Shown piece after piece: positions 50,081-61,151 of a stretch of DNA of 64,000 bases. The translations under genes were made by a program, and so were the position numbers. The notes under the pieces are model-generated. The model made no database searches. It had not been told where the DNA came from and saw nothing but the letters and a program-made list of their open reading frames with translations. How positions within the stretch are numbered: the first letter of the stretch is position 1; each line of letters opens with the position of its first letter. The DNA comes from Schistocephalus solidus (Eukaryota > Platyhelminthes > Cestoda > Diphyllobothriidea > Diphyllobothriidae): NCBI GenBank assembly GCA_017591395.1, contig WEDG01005138.1, forward strand, positions 62,001 through 126,000. Reading direction: 5' to 3'.

Positions 50081-52357
50081 CGTGATTTTAATCACACTTA
50101 GGTCAAATTTCTCGCCCAGCCTACTGCAATGTATGGGATCCACCAATTCTCATTCAGTAAGCTGACTGCCCAAGCAGCCAGTCATCTGCGTCACGTTTCA
50201 CGAACTTTTCCGGAATGATACGACATGAACTTGCATGACGGTCTTTCGGAGAGGCTGTTGATCCGAGGCAACAATAATTTTAGTCCAGTTTCCGGACGGC
50301 AACTTTGCGCCTCTAAAACGTGTCACAAGATCACATGTAGAGGGCCTGTTTGGTGACCGAGAAATGGAACTGTAATTAGCAGAGGAAATTTTCTTTGCGT
50401 GAATTTAGAATTTATCTTCAGTAAAAGTACCATGTATTGCCTGTCGTCAGTGGAGAACGCTGAGTTGCAAGACGTCCTCGAACTGGCAGCGGATGGCTTG
50501 TTAGTTTTGCTATTTCAGCCAGATTACCCTACAAGATGGGTTTACTAATTTGCGATGGTCAAGACATTCAAAGGGAAGGTATTTCCTGAAAGTATTTTCT
50601 TATGTAGTGGTTTCTCGGATATTCTAGTTTCTGCAGCTAACAGTTTGAGTCATATTTACAGACAAACCCGAACACGAACCCCACTCGCCGGGGAAAGATA
50701 TGCGTGAATAACAAAGGCCTTCGAAAAATAAGTTCCTGAGAATGTTCGCGCTTTGAAAGGTGCTTTGATAAAGCATCTCGTACGCGAATGCCCGCGTTCT
50801 TCAGTTTGCTTCCAGAGTTAAGTTAGGGAGAAGATCAAAACCTCCCGTCCGTTCCTTTGCTTCCTCTACTGACGGGATTTCAACTTTAAACGAAAAACGA
50901 TTTTTTCTATTTCTTTTAGAATGGTCCTTGTAGTCTTTTGAGTTCTGGGTTTAATTCTGAGTGCCTGTCTAAATGCTAATATTTTGCGAAAACTGTTTAT
51001 ATTCTGCCCGCTGCGTGTCTAATTTGCACATTAACGACAACTAGATTATATACAAAAAATATCTTACCACATGCTTCAACTGTAACTTAGCCTTTGATTT
51101 TTGGGCCGATTCGCTGTGACGTATACGAATAATCGCAAAGGGGCACAAAAAGTCAGGATGTTTAAGAAAAGGATTGCCGGTTATTAATTTTTTGCACAGC
51201 AAAGCACGCAGGCTTGCAAATCCAAAGTAGCCTTTTTGCTTGCACTTTTTATTTGATTTACGCGGATAATTTTTTAAAGTACTTCAAGTTCCGTTGGGTA
51301 AAACTCGACTTTAGGTTATTATCTTCTCAGCGAACAACACGTGCGGATGCGCAAATTTCGTCATGGGTGGTTATTAGCATCAAAAACCACAGGTGTACTA
51401 GATTGCGAGGATTTCTGTTCAAACGTGTAAACACTTCGACTAAAAATTTAGTTATAAACATATTCTGCATGTCAAAACATATTTTTCGGAATAAACTGTG
51501 CGAATAAATAAAATTTGCAGCATTTAAGTTTTCCGAAATTGGTCGTCCCATTTTCCTTAATCACATTTCGTGAGGGAGGCCACACACTGTACATGACTGA
51601 GAATCAGAGATGTGGTAGGACAAATGATTGCCTGTTTGCATTTCTTACTATATATTGTAGAGCAGCACATTCTGAAAACTGCATATATGCATTTTTATAA
51701 AGCACCTACTTTTTTAGAATAGCGTAGTTACTCGTACCTTACTTCTTCGGCTTTACGCAAATGGAAAAATCGAGTTTCCAGTTGGTGAAAGTGTCTTTAT
51801 TATACCTTTCTCGTCGGAATTAAGGCCATAAACCAGAGAACTACGCTCGCATACAAAGCTTTCGTCTGCCGTATTTATTCGCATGGAAATCTGTCTGCCT
51901 GTAATTAGGGGTTAGTTTCCGTCCAAAAATGTCCACGCTTATGATAAGTAAATGCTCCAAGTCCACTGTATAACTACGACTGACCATCTGGATTCCGGTC
52001 ATCGTGTTCCAGTTGCCCTCTGGCGCGTGCACGTTTTGGGCATTTGGTTGCCTTTTCCGTCCAAAACCTCGTCATTTGGCCAATTGGCGGTAGTTCTCAG
52101 CAATTTTCGCCCAGGAGACCTTTCGTAGTCCTCGTCCTGTACGCAATCAGCCCCATTTTCACTGGACTCTCCGTTTCACTGTAGCCTGGCTTAATAGTGC
52201 ACTGTGCCTAGAAGGCATTTCAATATGGTAACCCTAAAGTGTTACTTGCAACATTGGGCATGGTTCAGTATTCGCAACATTTGATCGGCAAGGCACCAAG
52301 TCTTTGGAATTAGAGCACCGATTCAACCTTATCCGTTTCCATAAGTTTCGCTTTTGA
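50081..52357. other. Intron segment, nothing recognised
   Basis: No repeat or exon could be matched by eye. Confidence 0.4.
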
Positions 52358-52545
52358 CGAACGCTCACCGATCGCTAACGGAACTCACTCGTTCTGTTCT
52401 GCGTTGGGGCTCACTCTCGAGCCCCGCCAACAGCCACACAGCGGCTAATAGTATAGGCAGTAGAACATTACCGGCAAAGACGCACGAAATCGTAATGGCC
52501 ATTTCTGCTTCATCAACTTTCATCAGTCAGTCATACCCAGCCTAA
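52358..52545 (+). repeat. SINE 3'-region copy
   Basis: Same sequence type as the left arm at 46.3 kb: ACGCTCACCGATCGCTAACGG, TCGAGCCCCGCC, CAGCCACACAGCGGCTAATAG, AATGGCCATTTCTGCTTCATC, CAGTCATACCCAGCC. Confidence 0.65.
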
Positions 52546-52937
52546 GATTCATGGAAAACACCACTTATCCATCAAACAAGTGTCCGTTATTTATTTCCGA
52601 ATCTCCATCGCATGGAGGATGCAGGAACACTCGATCGCTTACCGTCGGATACCCCACCCGTCTCCTCCTCGTGGAGTATCATTCTTATCTAATAGTGTTT
52701 GACCGGTCGCTTCTCTTGCCCCTTCTTTTGGCGCCCTCCCTGTTCTCTAGTCCTCTTAAGTTATTTTCGGCAAGGACGGCTTGTGCGAACCCCTTACTGT
52801 CAACAAGAGCTTGTGAAACCCCCCTAACGAGCACAATGGATAGGCACGCGCTAAATACGGGAACGGTGGGACTAGGTTCGGGCAGCTTAGCGTATGAAAA
52901 GGGGCGGTAACGCGTTGGCCAACCTAACACTAAGCCC

Positions 52938-54141
52938 AATTGCTCATCAGCCATCTCCGATGCTGCCATTGACCGGCTCCCTCAAGTGGACCCGAACAAT
53001 GACTTGGATCTGCCGCCTTCCTTACCAGAAACCATCCGTGCTGTGCAGAAGATTTCCAGCTGAAAAGCACAGGCATCCGACGCGACCCCACCGGAAGTCT
53101 ACAAGCAGGGCGGGCCCCGGCTGATGGCAGAACTCACAACACTCTTCCAGGAGATGTGGCGCCAAGGACAAGTTCCTCCGGATTTCAAATATGCGACCGT
53201 CGTCCATCTCTACAAACGGAAGGGAAACCGGCAACTCTGTGATAATCACAGAGGCATCTCGCTGCTCAACATCGCCGGGAAGATCTTCGCCCGTATCCTT
53301 CTCAATCGTCTGAACGGTCACCTAGGGCTGGGTCTGCTCCCGGAAAGCCAATGTGGCCTCCGACGACACTGCGGAACAACCGACATGATCTTCGCCGCCC
53401 GCCAGCGACAAGAGAAGTGCCAGGAGATGCGAACCCACTTCTAGACTACCTTCGTGGATCTGACGAAAGCCCTTGACACGGAGAATCGCGATGGGCTATG
53501 GAAGGTCATGCAGCAATTTGGCGCTCCTGAGCGGTTCACGCACATGGTGCGTCATCTTCATGACGGGATGACGGCGCACATCTCTGACAACCGGAGGGTA
53601 TCCGAAGCATTCGCAGTGACCAACAGAGTGAAGCAGGGCTGCGTACTGGCCACCACCCTCTTCAGTCTCATGTTCTCTGCTATACTGATGGACGCCCTGG
53701 GATCCACGTGGCCTACCGAACTGACGGGCCTCTCAACAGTTGGCGTATGCAGGCCCCAACATGCGTGCGCACGACTATAATCCATGGCTTGACTTTCGTG
53801 GACGACTGCACCCTTAACAAAATGGCATGCAAAGGAGCATGGATCTCTTCGCCGCAGGCTGGGCCGATTTTGAATTAACAATAAGTACAGCCAAAATGAT
53901 TGTCGTGCCCCAGCCGCCACCCAGCGCGGAATACAATGCTTACCGAATCAATGTCAACGGCGCTCAACTCAAATATTCGGAAACCTTTGCCTATCTGGGA
54001 AGCACGCTGTCACGCAACACGATAATCGACGACGAGGTTGCTCAACGGATCTCCAAAGTCAGTCAGGCCTTCGACCGACTGCAGGTCTCCGTGTGGAATT
54101 GCCACGGTATTCACTTGTACGCCCAGGAGAGACCGGCATGA
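52938..54141 (+). pseudogene. RTE-like element copy 2: truncated reverse transcriptase
   Basis: Sense to the host gene, inside intron 5. It starts abruptly at NCSSAISDAAIDRLPQVD, so the endonuclease and linker are absent (5' truncation). RT motifs follow: [112 protein letters not shown]. Lesions: stop near 53061, TAG at 53442-53444, an 11-bp deletion near 53697, and the same frame break after FVDD as copy 1. The thumb after IHL is deleted and joined directly to the AQ-RPA block at 54118. Confidence 0.9.
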
Positions 54142-55205
54142 AGAAGATCCGTGAAGACTGGTGCAGCAATCTACGAGGTCAATCGGATCGCCGCTGCTAA
54201 GGCCGAAATGGTGGTTCGCAAGTCACAAGCACCTCGGTTCAACACCGCCAATGCCCGAGCCCCGCCAACGTGCCCACGCTTTCAACGCACATTCCGCGTG
54301 CGATTTGATCTCGTTGGACATCTTCTAACCCACTGCAACAACATTCCCTCAGCATCAATTTATGCCACTCGTGTCTCAGACCCCACGACGACGACCACCC
54401 CGACCACTGATAACCACTTCATCGATGCCCCGCCGCCCACGATCACCGACACTCTCCTCTCTCCTCAACACCCTGCGCCGATCATGCCGGTGAACACCAC
54501 TTGCCCAACTCCCATTTCCTCAGTAGCCACTTCTGACTACCTACTACCTCCACCACCGCCCCCAGTACCAGCGATGTGGACTCGGTTCTAACCTGTCTTC
54601 GTTGCGATCGCACCTTCATTGCACACATCGGCCTGGTCGGTCACATGCGCATCCATCGCACAGAGACTGGCGAACTTGTGCCTGGAGCACCAACACACAG
54701 CAGAGACCGCCGCCTCCAATGCCCTCACTGCCAACGCCCATTCACTCGTCGTATGGGCCTCCTCGGTCACATGCGCATCCATAAAAGCGGAGCCCACTGC
54801 AATGCCAACACATCTAACACATCTTACGCAACCATCAACACTTCCCATATTCCTCCCATGAGCCCGAATACCAGTGCCCGCAGCAGAGCCCCCGCAGACT
54901 CAGGACCTCCTGACCTATCTTTTCCTCATTGTCACCGCACATGCACATCACGCATCGGCCTGATCAGTCACTTGCGAGTCCATTGCACAGAGATCGGCGA
55001 ACCAGAGCCAGGAGCACCAACATACACCAGCGCACTCCACTCAACTGTCCGCACTGCCCGTGCACATTCACACACCGCATGCGTCTCCATGAAAACCTGC
55101 GGTATAACACCGGTGGCTATACCACAACACTTCATCTCTCCTCATCAGCCTATGCACCTCACATGGTCACACGCAACACCAAAAGCATGCTCTCAGTCTG
55201 CATAA
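54142..55205 (+). pseudogene. RTE-like element copy 2: C2H2 zinc-finger tail
   Basis: Two overlapping frames (54151-54591, 54576-55205) carry the element tail. Fingers in order: CPRFQRTF (second Cys replaced by Phe), CLRCDRTF and CPHCQRPF, both complete with C-X2-C-X12-H-X3-H, then FPHCHRTC, which lacks its first Cys. They are separated by Thr/Pro- and Ser-rich linkers containing TETGELVPGA and CTEIGEPEPGA. The last frame is open for 630 bp, longer than anything left in the RT of this copy. Presumably nucleic-acid binding. It could be a domesticated finger ORF, but no splice signals or start context support that. Confidence 0.8.
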
Positions 55206-55299
55206 CTGATTGAGAGGCCAGCATGATCCTCGGACTCTTATCCGTGTGGCCTTTCTGCTACATGTATGATCTCTGTTGAGAATATAGCGGGGCGATAAG

Positions 55300-56085
55300 C
55301 GTCGTGGGTTGGAAGGTTGTCAACTGACAATTACACTCAGACCTCTCAGTCAGTCCAGTGTGTGTTGTGTTAATTGGCTGACTGGCAGTCTGAGAATCAG
55401 GCTACAATGGCTCCTTCTTAACGTGACCTCTGGCTATATCGCACGTGTGAGATGTGGGCCGTTCAACCCCCTGTTATGTGGAATCCTGTTGCTTGTGTTT
55501 TGCAATCAGGTCGTGTACGTCGTACGCGTAGACGAGGTTACAAGCAGCTGCGCCCACTTCCACGTCAGTCAACTGATCAACTTGGACGGTGGTCTGATTG
55601 TGGGGTGGAGGATAGAGTGAGGTCGAAGGCTCAGCCCATTTTCGTCACTATAAAAAGTCTGACGCGCTTGAACCTATCACGGTGCGCTACATGCCGTGGC
55701 TTGGAAGGTCGCCATCTGACGGGATAACTGGAATCGCGTGGTCAACTCAGTGTATTTTTTGTGTGAAATGGTTGACAGGTGGACTGAGAGTCAGGCTGCA
55801 ATGGCTTCTTCTCAATGTGGCCTGTATGGCACTCCCACTCAGTGGGATCCGAACCAGGTATGGCGGCCCGCTCAGGGTCGGGTCCGACCGCGCCAACCAC
55901 TTGTGCCCTCCCATCTCCGGTCTTCTTGACTCTGTCATGACACCGGGCTGAATTGTGGGAGGAATAGGAGAGACTGTAGTAGCTGCAGTGCAAAGCTATT
56001 TATAAGTAAATCACGCTCAAGTCACCTTTCCTGCGCCACCCTTGCGGTAGACATCGTCGGACTACATTGTTCGAACTGACGTGTG
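55300..56085 (+). repeat. Composite SINE-like repeat, modules B-A
   Basis: B (55300-55690) contains GGTTGGAAGGTTGTCAACTG, GAATCAGGCTACAATGGCTCC, CTCGTCT-type sequence in reverse (GTACGCGTAGACGAGG) and TGACGCGCTTGAACC. A (55691-56085) contains CCGTGGCTTGGAAGG, GGACTGAGAGTCAGGCTGC, CAGTGGGATCCGAACCAGG, CCGCGCCAACCACTTG and ATCGTCGGACTAC. This is the reverse complement order of the 24.4-25.5 kb cluster. Confidence 0.75.
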
Positions 56086-56530
56086 TGCCCCCTAAATGGG
56101 CCGCGTGGTAGATGTGCTAACCAATCACGGTCGTCAAATTTGAGTGCGGCATGCTTTATTATTCTGGGATGCGGTCCCATAACAAATACCGAACATAGAT
56201 GTCGCTGGCGCCCAAGTTGCACACGTGTAGGTGCAGGGGAGGGGGTGCGTGCCATACATGGCCACACGTAGGTGCTGGCTCATGCCGCACCACCCACTGT
56301 TGCAATTTATGGCTTTGGAGGGATATGATTCACCTGCGCCCAACCCGGCCTCCTGTCTTCTTGACTATGTCTAGGCACCCGGCACAAGCGGGTAAGGAAG
56401 AGAGAGTGCGGTAGATGCAGTGCAAGTCTACTACCACTTAAATAATCCACGTACAAGTCACCGTCCATGCACCACCCTTCTGTGGAGCATACGGTGGACA
56501 TCGTCCGACTACGACTTTCGAACTGACGTG
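56086..56530 (+). repeat. SINE-like repeat (C-head type)
   Basis: Starts CCCCTAAATGGGCCGCGTGG, with ATTCTGGGATGCGGTCCCAT, GTGTAGGTGCAGGG, CCTCCTGTCTTCTTGACTATG, AGAGTGCGGTAGATGCAGTG and GCATACGGTGGACATCGTCC. It is chained directly to the preceding A module through a short TGTGTG stretch. Confidence 0.75.
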
Positions 56531-56770
56531 TGTGTGCTTGTGGAAGGAGAATCTGGTCCATCACAGCAATTTTTTGAACGAATCATTCTCTTATAGATTA
56601 TTTATGAAACTTCACTTACACCGCCTACTTGACTTCATTTTCATTATTTCAAATAGTTTGGAAAGAACTGTTAAATTGTGTTTGTCGTTGCTTAACTCTT
56701 TTATTTTTTTTAAATTGACAAGGAGTTGAATCACCCCCCTTATATCCTTTTTCACTCGGACGTGCAACAG

Positions 56771-57416
56771 GTAAGGCGCGCTCTCCATCACCACCCCCCG
56801 ACATTCCCCCGAACGCTTTTGATGTCAGCGTGGCCAGTACCAGTACTTCCAGTGGCCCTGCTCCTCAGCCAGCCGTGGGCATGTCTCCGTCGCGCAGTTT
56901 CGCCACCCTGCCCGCTCCACGACCATCGAGTATGAGTGCTGATAATGCCGCTGCTACAGTCAGGGCTCGCACCCTGCCTAACGCTAGCACAACAACCGGT
57001 AGAGTGCCCCCCTCGTTGGAAGCCGAGGCGATCTCGGCAGCGTGGGCAGCCTGTAGGAGTACAGCACCGCCGGCTGCGCCAGTGGATGCGACTAACTCAG
57101 CAAGGGCCACGCGCATCAAGCCCAGCCCCATCTCACCTTCAAGTTCTGCCGCTGCCCTCCTGGCAACAGCGACCGCAATGGCTAGCAATGCTTCCAGTGG
57201 AGCAGACTCCCACTATCATCCCCACTATACTCCTCATCATCCCAACCCCCTTCTAACGGACGCCGTGTCCCAGCAGCCACACTTTATAAGCCCTACCAGC
57301 GGAGGTCAGGCCTACAAGCATTTGCCCCTCATCGACCACTTGGGTGCTGATCTGGGTGCAGGCACACCTGGAAAAACGTCCAAGAAACCCCGTACTTCCA
57401 TGAAAAGCGCCTTCAG
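56771..57416 (+). CDS. Exon 6 of the large coiled-coil gene
   Basis: Acceptor GACGTGCAACAG|GTAAGG, donor TTCAG|GTAAGA. The 646-bp exon supplies GT to the G left by exon 5 (Gly) and reads KARSPSPPPDIPPNAFDVSV and onward for about 215 residues. It is Ala/Ser/Thr/Pro-rich, with SPSRSFATLPAPRPSS near the front, an Ala-rich helix-like stretch (LEAEAISAAWAACRS), a His/Pro tract (HYHPHYTPHHPNP) and a basic end (GKTSKKPRTSMKSAF) that continues into exon 7. Likely disordered with short motifs. The exon begins with a sequence that itself resembles a 5' splice site. The GC-rich codon use stands out from the surrounding AT-rich intron. Confidence 0.85.
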
Positions 57417-57423
57417 GTAAGAC

Positions 57424-57785
57424 CCTAAACGGGCCACGTGATAGATGCGTTGGACCAACACGGGGGCCACATCAGGGCACGACAGGCGTTATTCGGGTTG
57501 CGCTTCCCATAACAAATGCCGAACATGGAGGTGTGGTGGCACGCCTAGGGGACTTAGGGGACCCGGCCGCGCCAGCCACCTGCGTCCTCTCCCGCCTCCG
57601 GTCTTCTTGACTCTGTCTTGACACTGGGCTCAGGTGGGGGAGGAGGAAAGAGTGCGGTAGATGCAGCGCAAGTCTACTATCACTTTAAACTAAATCACGC
57701 GCAAGTCACCGTCCCTGCTCCACATTCCCATGGAGCATACGGTGGACATCGTCGGACTACGACGGTCGAACTGTTGTGTGTGTGT
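57424..57785 (+). repeat. Tandem SINE-like unit 1 (C-head), inside intron 6
   Basis: Begins CCTAAACGGGCCACGTG about seven bases after the exon 6 donor and runs through CATAACAAATGCCGAACATG, CCGGCCGCGCCAGCCACC, AGAGTGCGGTAGATGCAGCG, ACGCGCAAGTCACCGTCCC and GGTCGAACTG, ending in a (GT)n run. Confidence 0.85.
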
Positions 57786-57803
57786 GTGTGTGAGAGAGAG
57801 AGA

Positions 57804-58173
57804 GTGCCCCCTAAACGGGCCGCGTGGTAGATGCGTTGGACCAACACGGGGGCCACATTAGGGCACGGCAGGTGTTATTCGGGTTGCGCTCCCATAACAA
57901 ATGCCGAACATAGAGGTGTGGTGGCACGCCTAGGGGCGGCTAGGACTTAGGGGATCCGGCCGCGCCAGCCACCTGCGTCCTCTCCCGCCTCCGGTCTTCT
58001 TGACTCTGTCTTGACACCGGGCTCAGGTGGGGGAGGAGGAAAGAGTGCGGTAGATGCAGCGCAAATCTACTATCACTTTAAACTAAATCACGCGCAAGTC
58101 ACCGTCCCTGCTCCACTTTCCCATGGAGCATACGGTGGATATCGTCGGTCTACGACGGTCTAACTGTCGTCGT

Positions 58174-58213
<40 letters not shown>
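57804..58213 (+). repeat. Tandem SINE-like unit 2 (C-head) with (GA)n tail
   Basis: Nearly identical to unit 1 and in the same orientation, starting GTGCCCCCTAAACGGGCC after a (GA)n spacer. It ends at about 58172, followed by a (GA)n run to 58213. The 3' microsatellite tail and head-to-tail chaining resemble the 56.1 kb junction. Confidence 0.85.
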
Positions 58214-58315
58214 TTCTCATATTCACCGCCTCTGTAGGCATGTTTTTTTGCATTTTCTTCCGAGAACCGTCTCTCCTCATACACAGCTTTCAGGTGCATT
58301 TATTTCTTTCCACAG

Positions 58316-58407
58316 GTTTTTTGGACGACCTTTCCGACGGTCAGGCAATGCGCTACCCATTCAACGCTCTCTCAGTGAAGAACATATTGCCGTAACTACA
58401 GCTCTCG
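58316..58407 (+). CDS. Exon 7 of the large coiled-coil gene
   Basis: A 92-bp exon, acceptor TTTATTTCTTTCCACAG|GTT, donor CTCTCG|GTTAGC. One base completes the AG left by exon 6 (Arg). It then reads FFGRPFRRSGNALPIQRSLS and EEHIAVTTAL, and leaves one base. Together with exon 6 this makes a basic, aromatic patch (KSAFRFFGRPFRR) followed by a possible phosphorylation-type segment. A second possible donor, ATTGCC|GTAACT at 58391/58392, would end the exon in phase 0, but only the 58407 choice agrees with exon 8. The frame hits TAG just beyond the donor. Confidence 0.75.
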
Positions 58408-61063
58408 GTTAGCTAATGCCCCTATTTTCAGTTTTGTTTTGCACCACGTTGGGCATCGTTCTTGTCTGCATTTATTGTTCTGCCACATGCGAAGGTTAAC
58501 AGTGCTAGGCGACCCTGCTCTGGTTTCGCCAAATAACTGCTTATTCGATTCACTCTTGCGGTGAGAGAAACCTTATTGCATATTTTCTCGGTTGCATTAT
58601 TAGCCCCATGTGAGAAACTAATCATTAGGAGTAGGCGCCCGAAAGGCATGAGAATGAGTAGCCTGGCCCCACCCCTGTAATACACGTGACTACCTTTCCT
58701 ACTTCAAAGTCACGTAACCAGATCGACTGAGGACCTCTGTTTTCGTCAAGATATGCATTTTGTTCTTTCCTCTTGCTTTTATAGTCAGCACATAAGTTCG
58801 GGAAGGGAAATTCTTCACAGTTTTTTGGTGCGTCCCCAAATGTCAACGCTTTCTCTTTCCAAACCCTGTCTGTGCACCCTCAAAGCGTGTACTCCTTATG
58901 CACTGTGGCACACATTTGGATGTCAGTAACCTTTGTCAGGTCAAGCGTGGACAGTTTTTCTTATCTTCTACCCCCTCCCCTTCCCTTACCCTCTTTTAAT
59001 AACTGTTTGGACTCGAGATTTACCACCGCCACCACCACCTCCTGACCCTCTTCCAAAGTTACTCTTGCAAAACCTACCAATGGTAGCTAATTATGATCAC
59101 TGCCAACTGACCTCATTTTGTCCTCAGAGAGGAATTTTCGATCGCGGGTAGCAGGTGAAACTGTTTACTCTTTTTTATACTCTTCGTAGTGAACTCTGTC
59201 TCCAATTTATTTCCATTTGGGGTCTGACTAATGTCATAATTTGCCATTGTCCAATCTCGATTTTTGTCAAAGGACATCTTGTCATAAGGGCTTTTAAGAT
59301 CTTTCAATTAGTAACAAGACTTCAGCATATAGATTTAATAACCCTTCCTCTTCATTTTGTTTGGTCGACTTGCTTGGTTTAACTTTACACCAAAAATTAC
59401 TACTGCTAATCCTGCTATTAGTCTTTTATCTCACTCTTTTCCTACCTGCACTCGTTCATGCACTTTGCCGTCAAGCCTTCTAAGTATCTTGGGCTTTGCG
59501 CATATGTGGAAGCTATCACACTAACTGGACTGTTGATTGTCTTGTCCGGCCATCATAATGTCGTAAGAGTGAATTAATCTCTGTGATTATTCTAGGCATG
59601 TCGAGGGGGAGACAGGAAGAAACTATCTCTATCCAACGGATCCTGCATGAATTACCCCGTCTCATCCTATTCCATTTTTGTAAAATTCTCCTTCGCCTTG
59701 GTACAGGGCAACTGCAGTCTTCGCCTCCTATATATCCCTCCTCCTTTTTTTCAACATATTCCATTAGAAGATTATGAAAATAAGTCTCAAACTACGATAA
59801 ACTTTGCCTACTTACAATTGGACTGGGTGCTTGCGACAGTACGGCACTTTCGGTCGTGGCAGTATCATCTACGCCGGGTTGTTTACCCGGTATCCGCCAC
59901 TCATTCACTCTGTCCCTATAGTTTCTTCAGTGTGGTGATTGACCCGAAAAAGTATACGCTCCTCCTTCTCTCTGTCGCCACTGGCAATTTTAAGTTTACC
60001 TATCGTCGAGCTCTGCTGACCTGTGACACTATCAGCGCTGAGAACGGGGACCGGTTCTGACAAAACCTGTCACACAGTTTCTCGCAACCGATGGAACTCC
60101 AGCACCCGCCTGGTTATTTAGATGCCTCGCTCGTCCCAACTTTCCTGGGACCCTCTGTCGTTTGGTTTGCGGTCTCTACGATACAACGTTAAGTGCAAGG
60201 GTCACACCCCCGTAATTGCGTCCATTGATGATGAAATCTATGTGCCGGCAGCCGATGGCTTACTTGAACACCAGCGATATTGTGTGAAGCCGACTTCGAC
60301 CGGTAAGGAGGAAGCAGTCGTCTTATGGTGGGCGTAGGTGCGGCAAAATCAATCTCCTTTTAGGATTAGGAAACTGCTAGGTCTTAGGTGAGGGAGTAAG
60401 GCAATTGTCGTACAATTCTTCCTAATTATAGTCCTTTCCACGAGCAAGTCATCTCCGCCTATTGACATTCATCTCCAACGCTAACCACACCTCGGAATCC
60501 GATGAAGGTGGCCATAGTGGGTTATGATGGGTGAAATGTCAGTGTGTACTGAGGTCGCAAGTTGCATCCCATTTTGGTTTTGTTACCCCTCTGCTCCTTT
60601 TGATATGGCATCGGGGAATCAATTTTACATGGTTATGCATTGCTACTTGTCTACTTGCATATTCACCCAGAACGGTTAAGTTCATATTCTCCCCACAGTC
60701 TTAACTCAGCGTTGCAAACTATCGCCGTCTTTCCTACGTCCTCGAACGGAGGGCGTACATGGGCTTCTTATTTGTCCCTCTCTGTGGCTCTCACTGCCCC
60801 TTTTAGCCTGGTTTGCTTGAAAGACAACTGGGAAATTCGATCATCTGTAGCATCCACTTAATCTAAACGCTGAGGCATTTTTTCATCCTACTCGCCTATA
60901 CTGACCCCTAGCTGTGCGCGCTATGGTTCAGTGCGGTCACACCGGCGGACTGGTCAAAGGAGGTTTCTCCTCCATTCTTCTGTCAACCTTCCTTTCTTTC
61001 AGAAAGCAAGTAATTCTAGCTCACTGCATGTCCGTTTCTCTCCTTGTCTCCCATGTTATGCAG
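58408..61063. other. Intron 7, nothing recognised
   Basis: 2.66 kb. The open frame 59647-60060 (137 codons) and the frame 60122-60337 have no domain and no phase-compatible splice sites that I could identify. They are not called, though a missed exon is possible. Confidence 0.4.
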
Positions 61064-61151
61064 GTGAATCCCTTCTGCAGTCCTCGGGTTCCCTCTCACT
61101 GAAACTGAGCAAGAGTCCATCCGCGGCTAACACTAGGGCAATCATACCTGG
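61064..61151 (+). CDS. Exon 8 of the large coiled-coil gene
   Basis: An 88-bp exon between CATGTTATGCAG|GTG and ACCTGG|GTATGT, both good. GT completes Gly with the base from exon 7, then ESLLQSSGSLSLKLSKSPSA and NTRAIIP, leaving GG. Ser/Leu-rich, with alternating hydrophobic residues. Too short to identify alone; the evidence is two strong splice sites plus phase agreement on both sides. Confidence 0.75.

Noticed and set aside
59647..60060. 137-codon frame within intron 7
   Set aside because: No domain and no acceptor/donor pair that fits the phases of exons 7 and 8.
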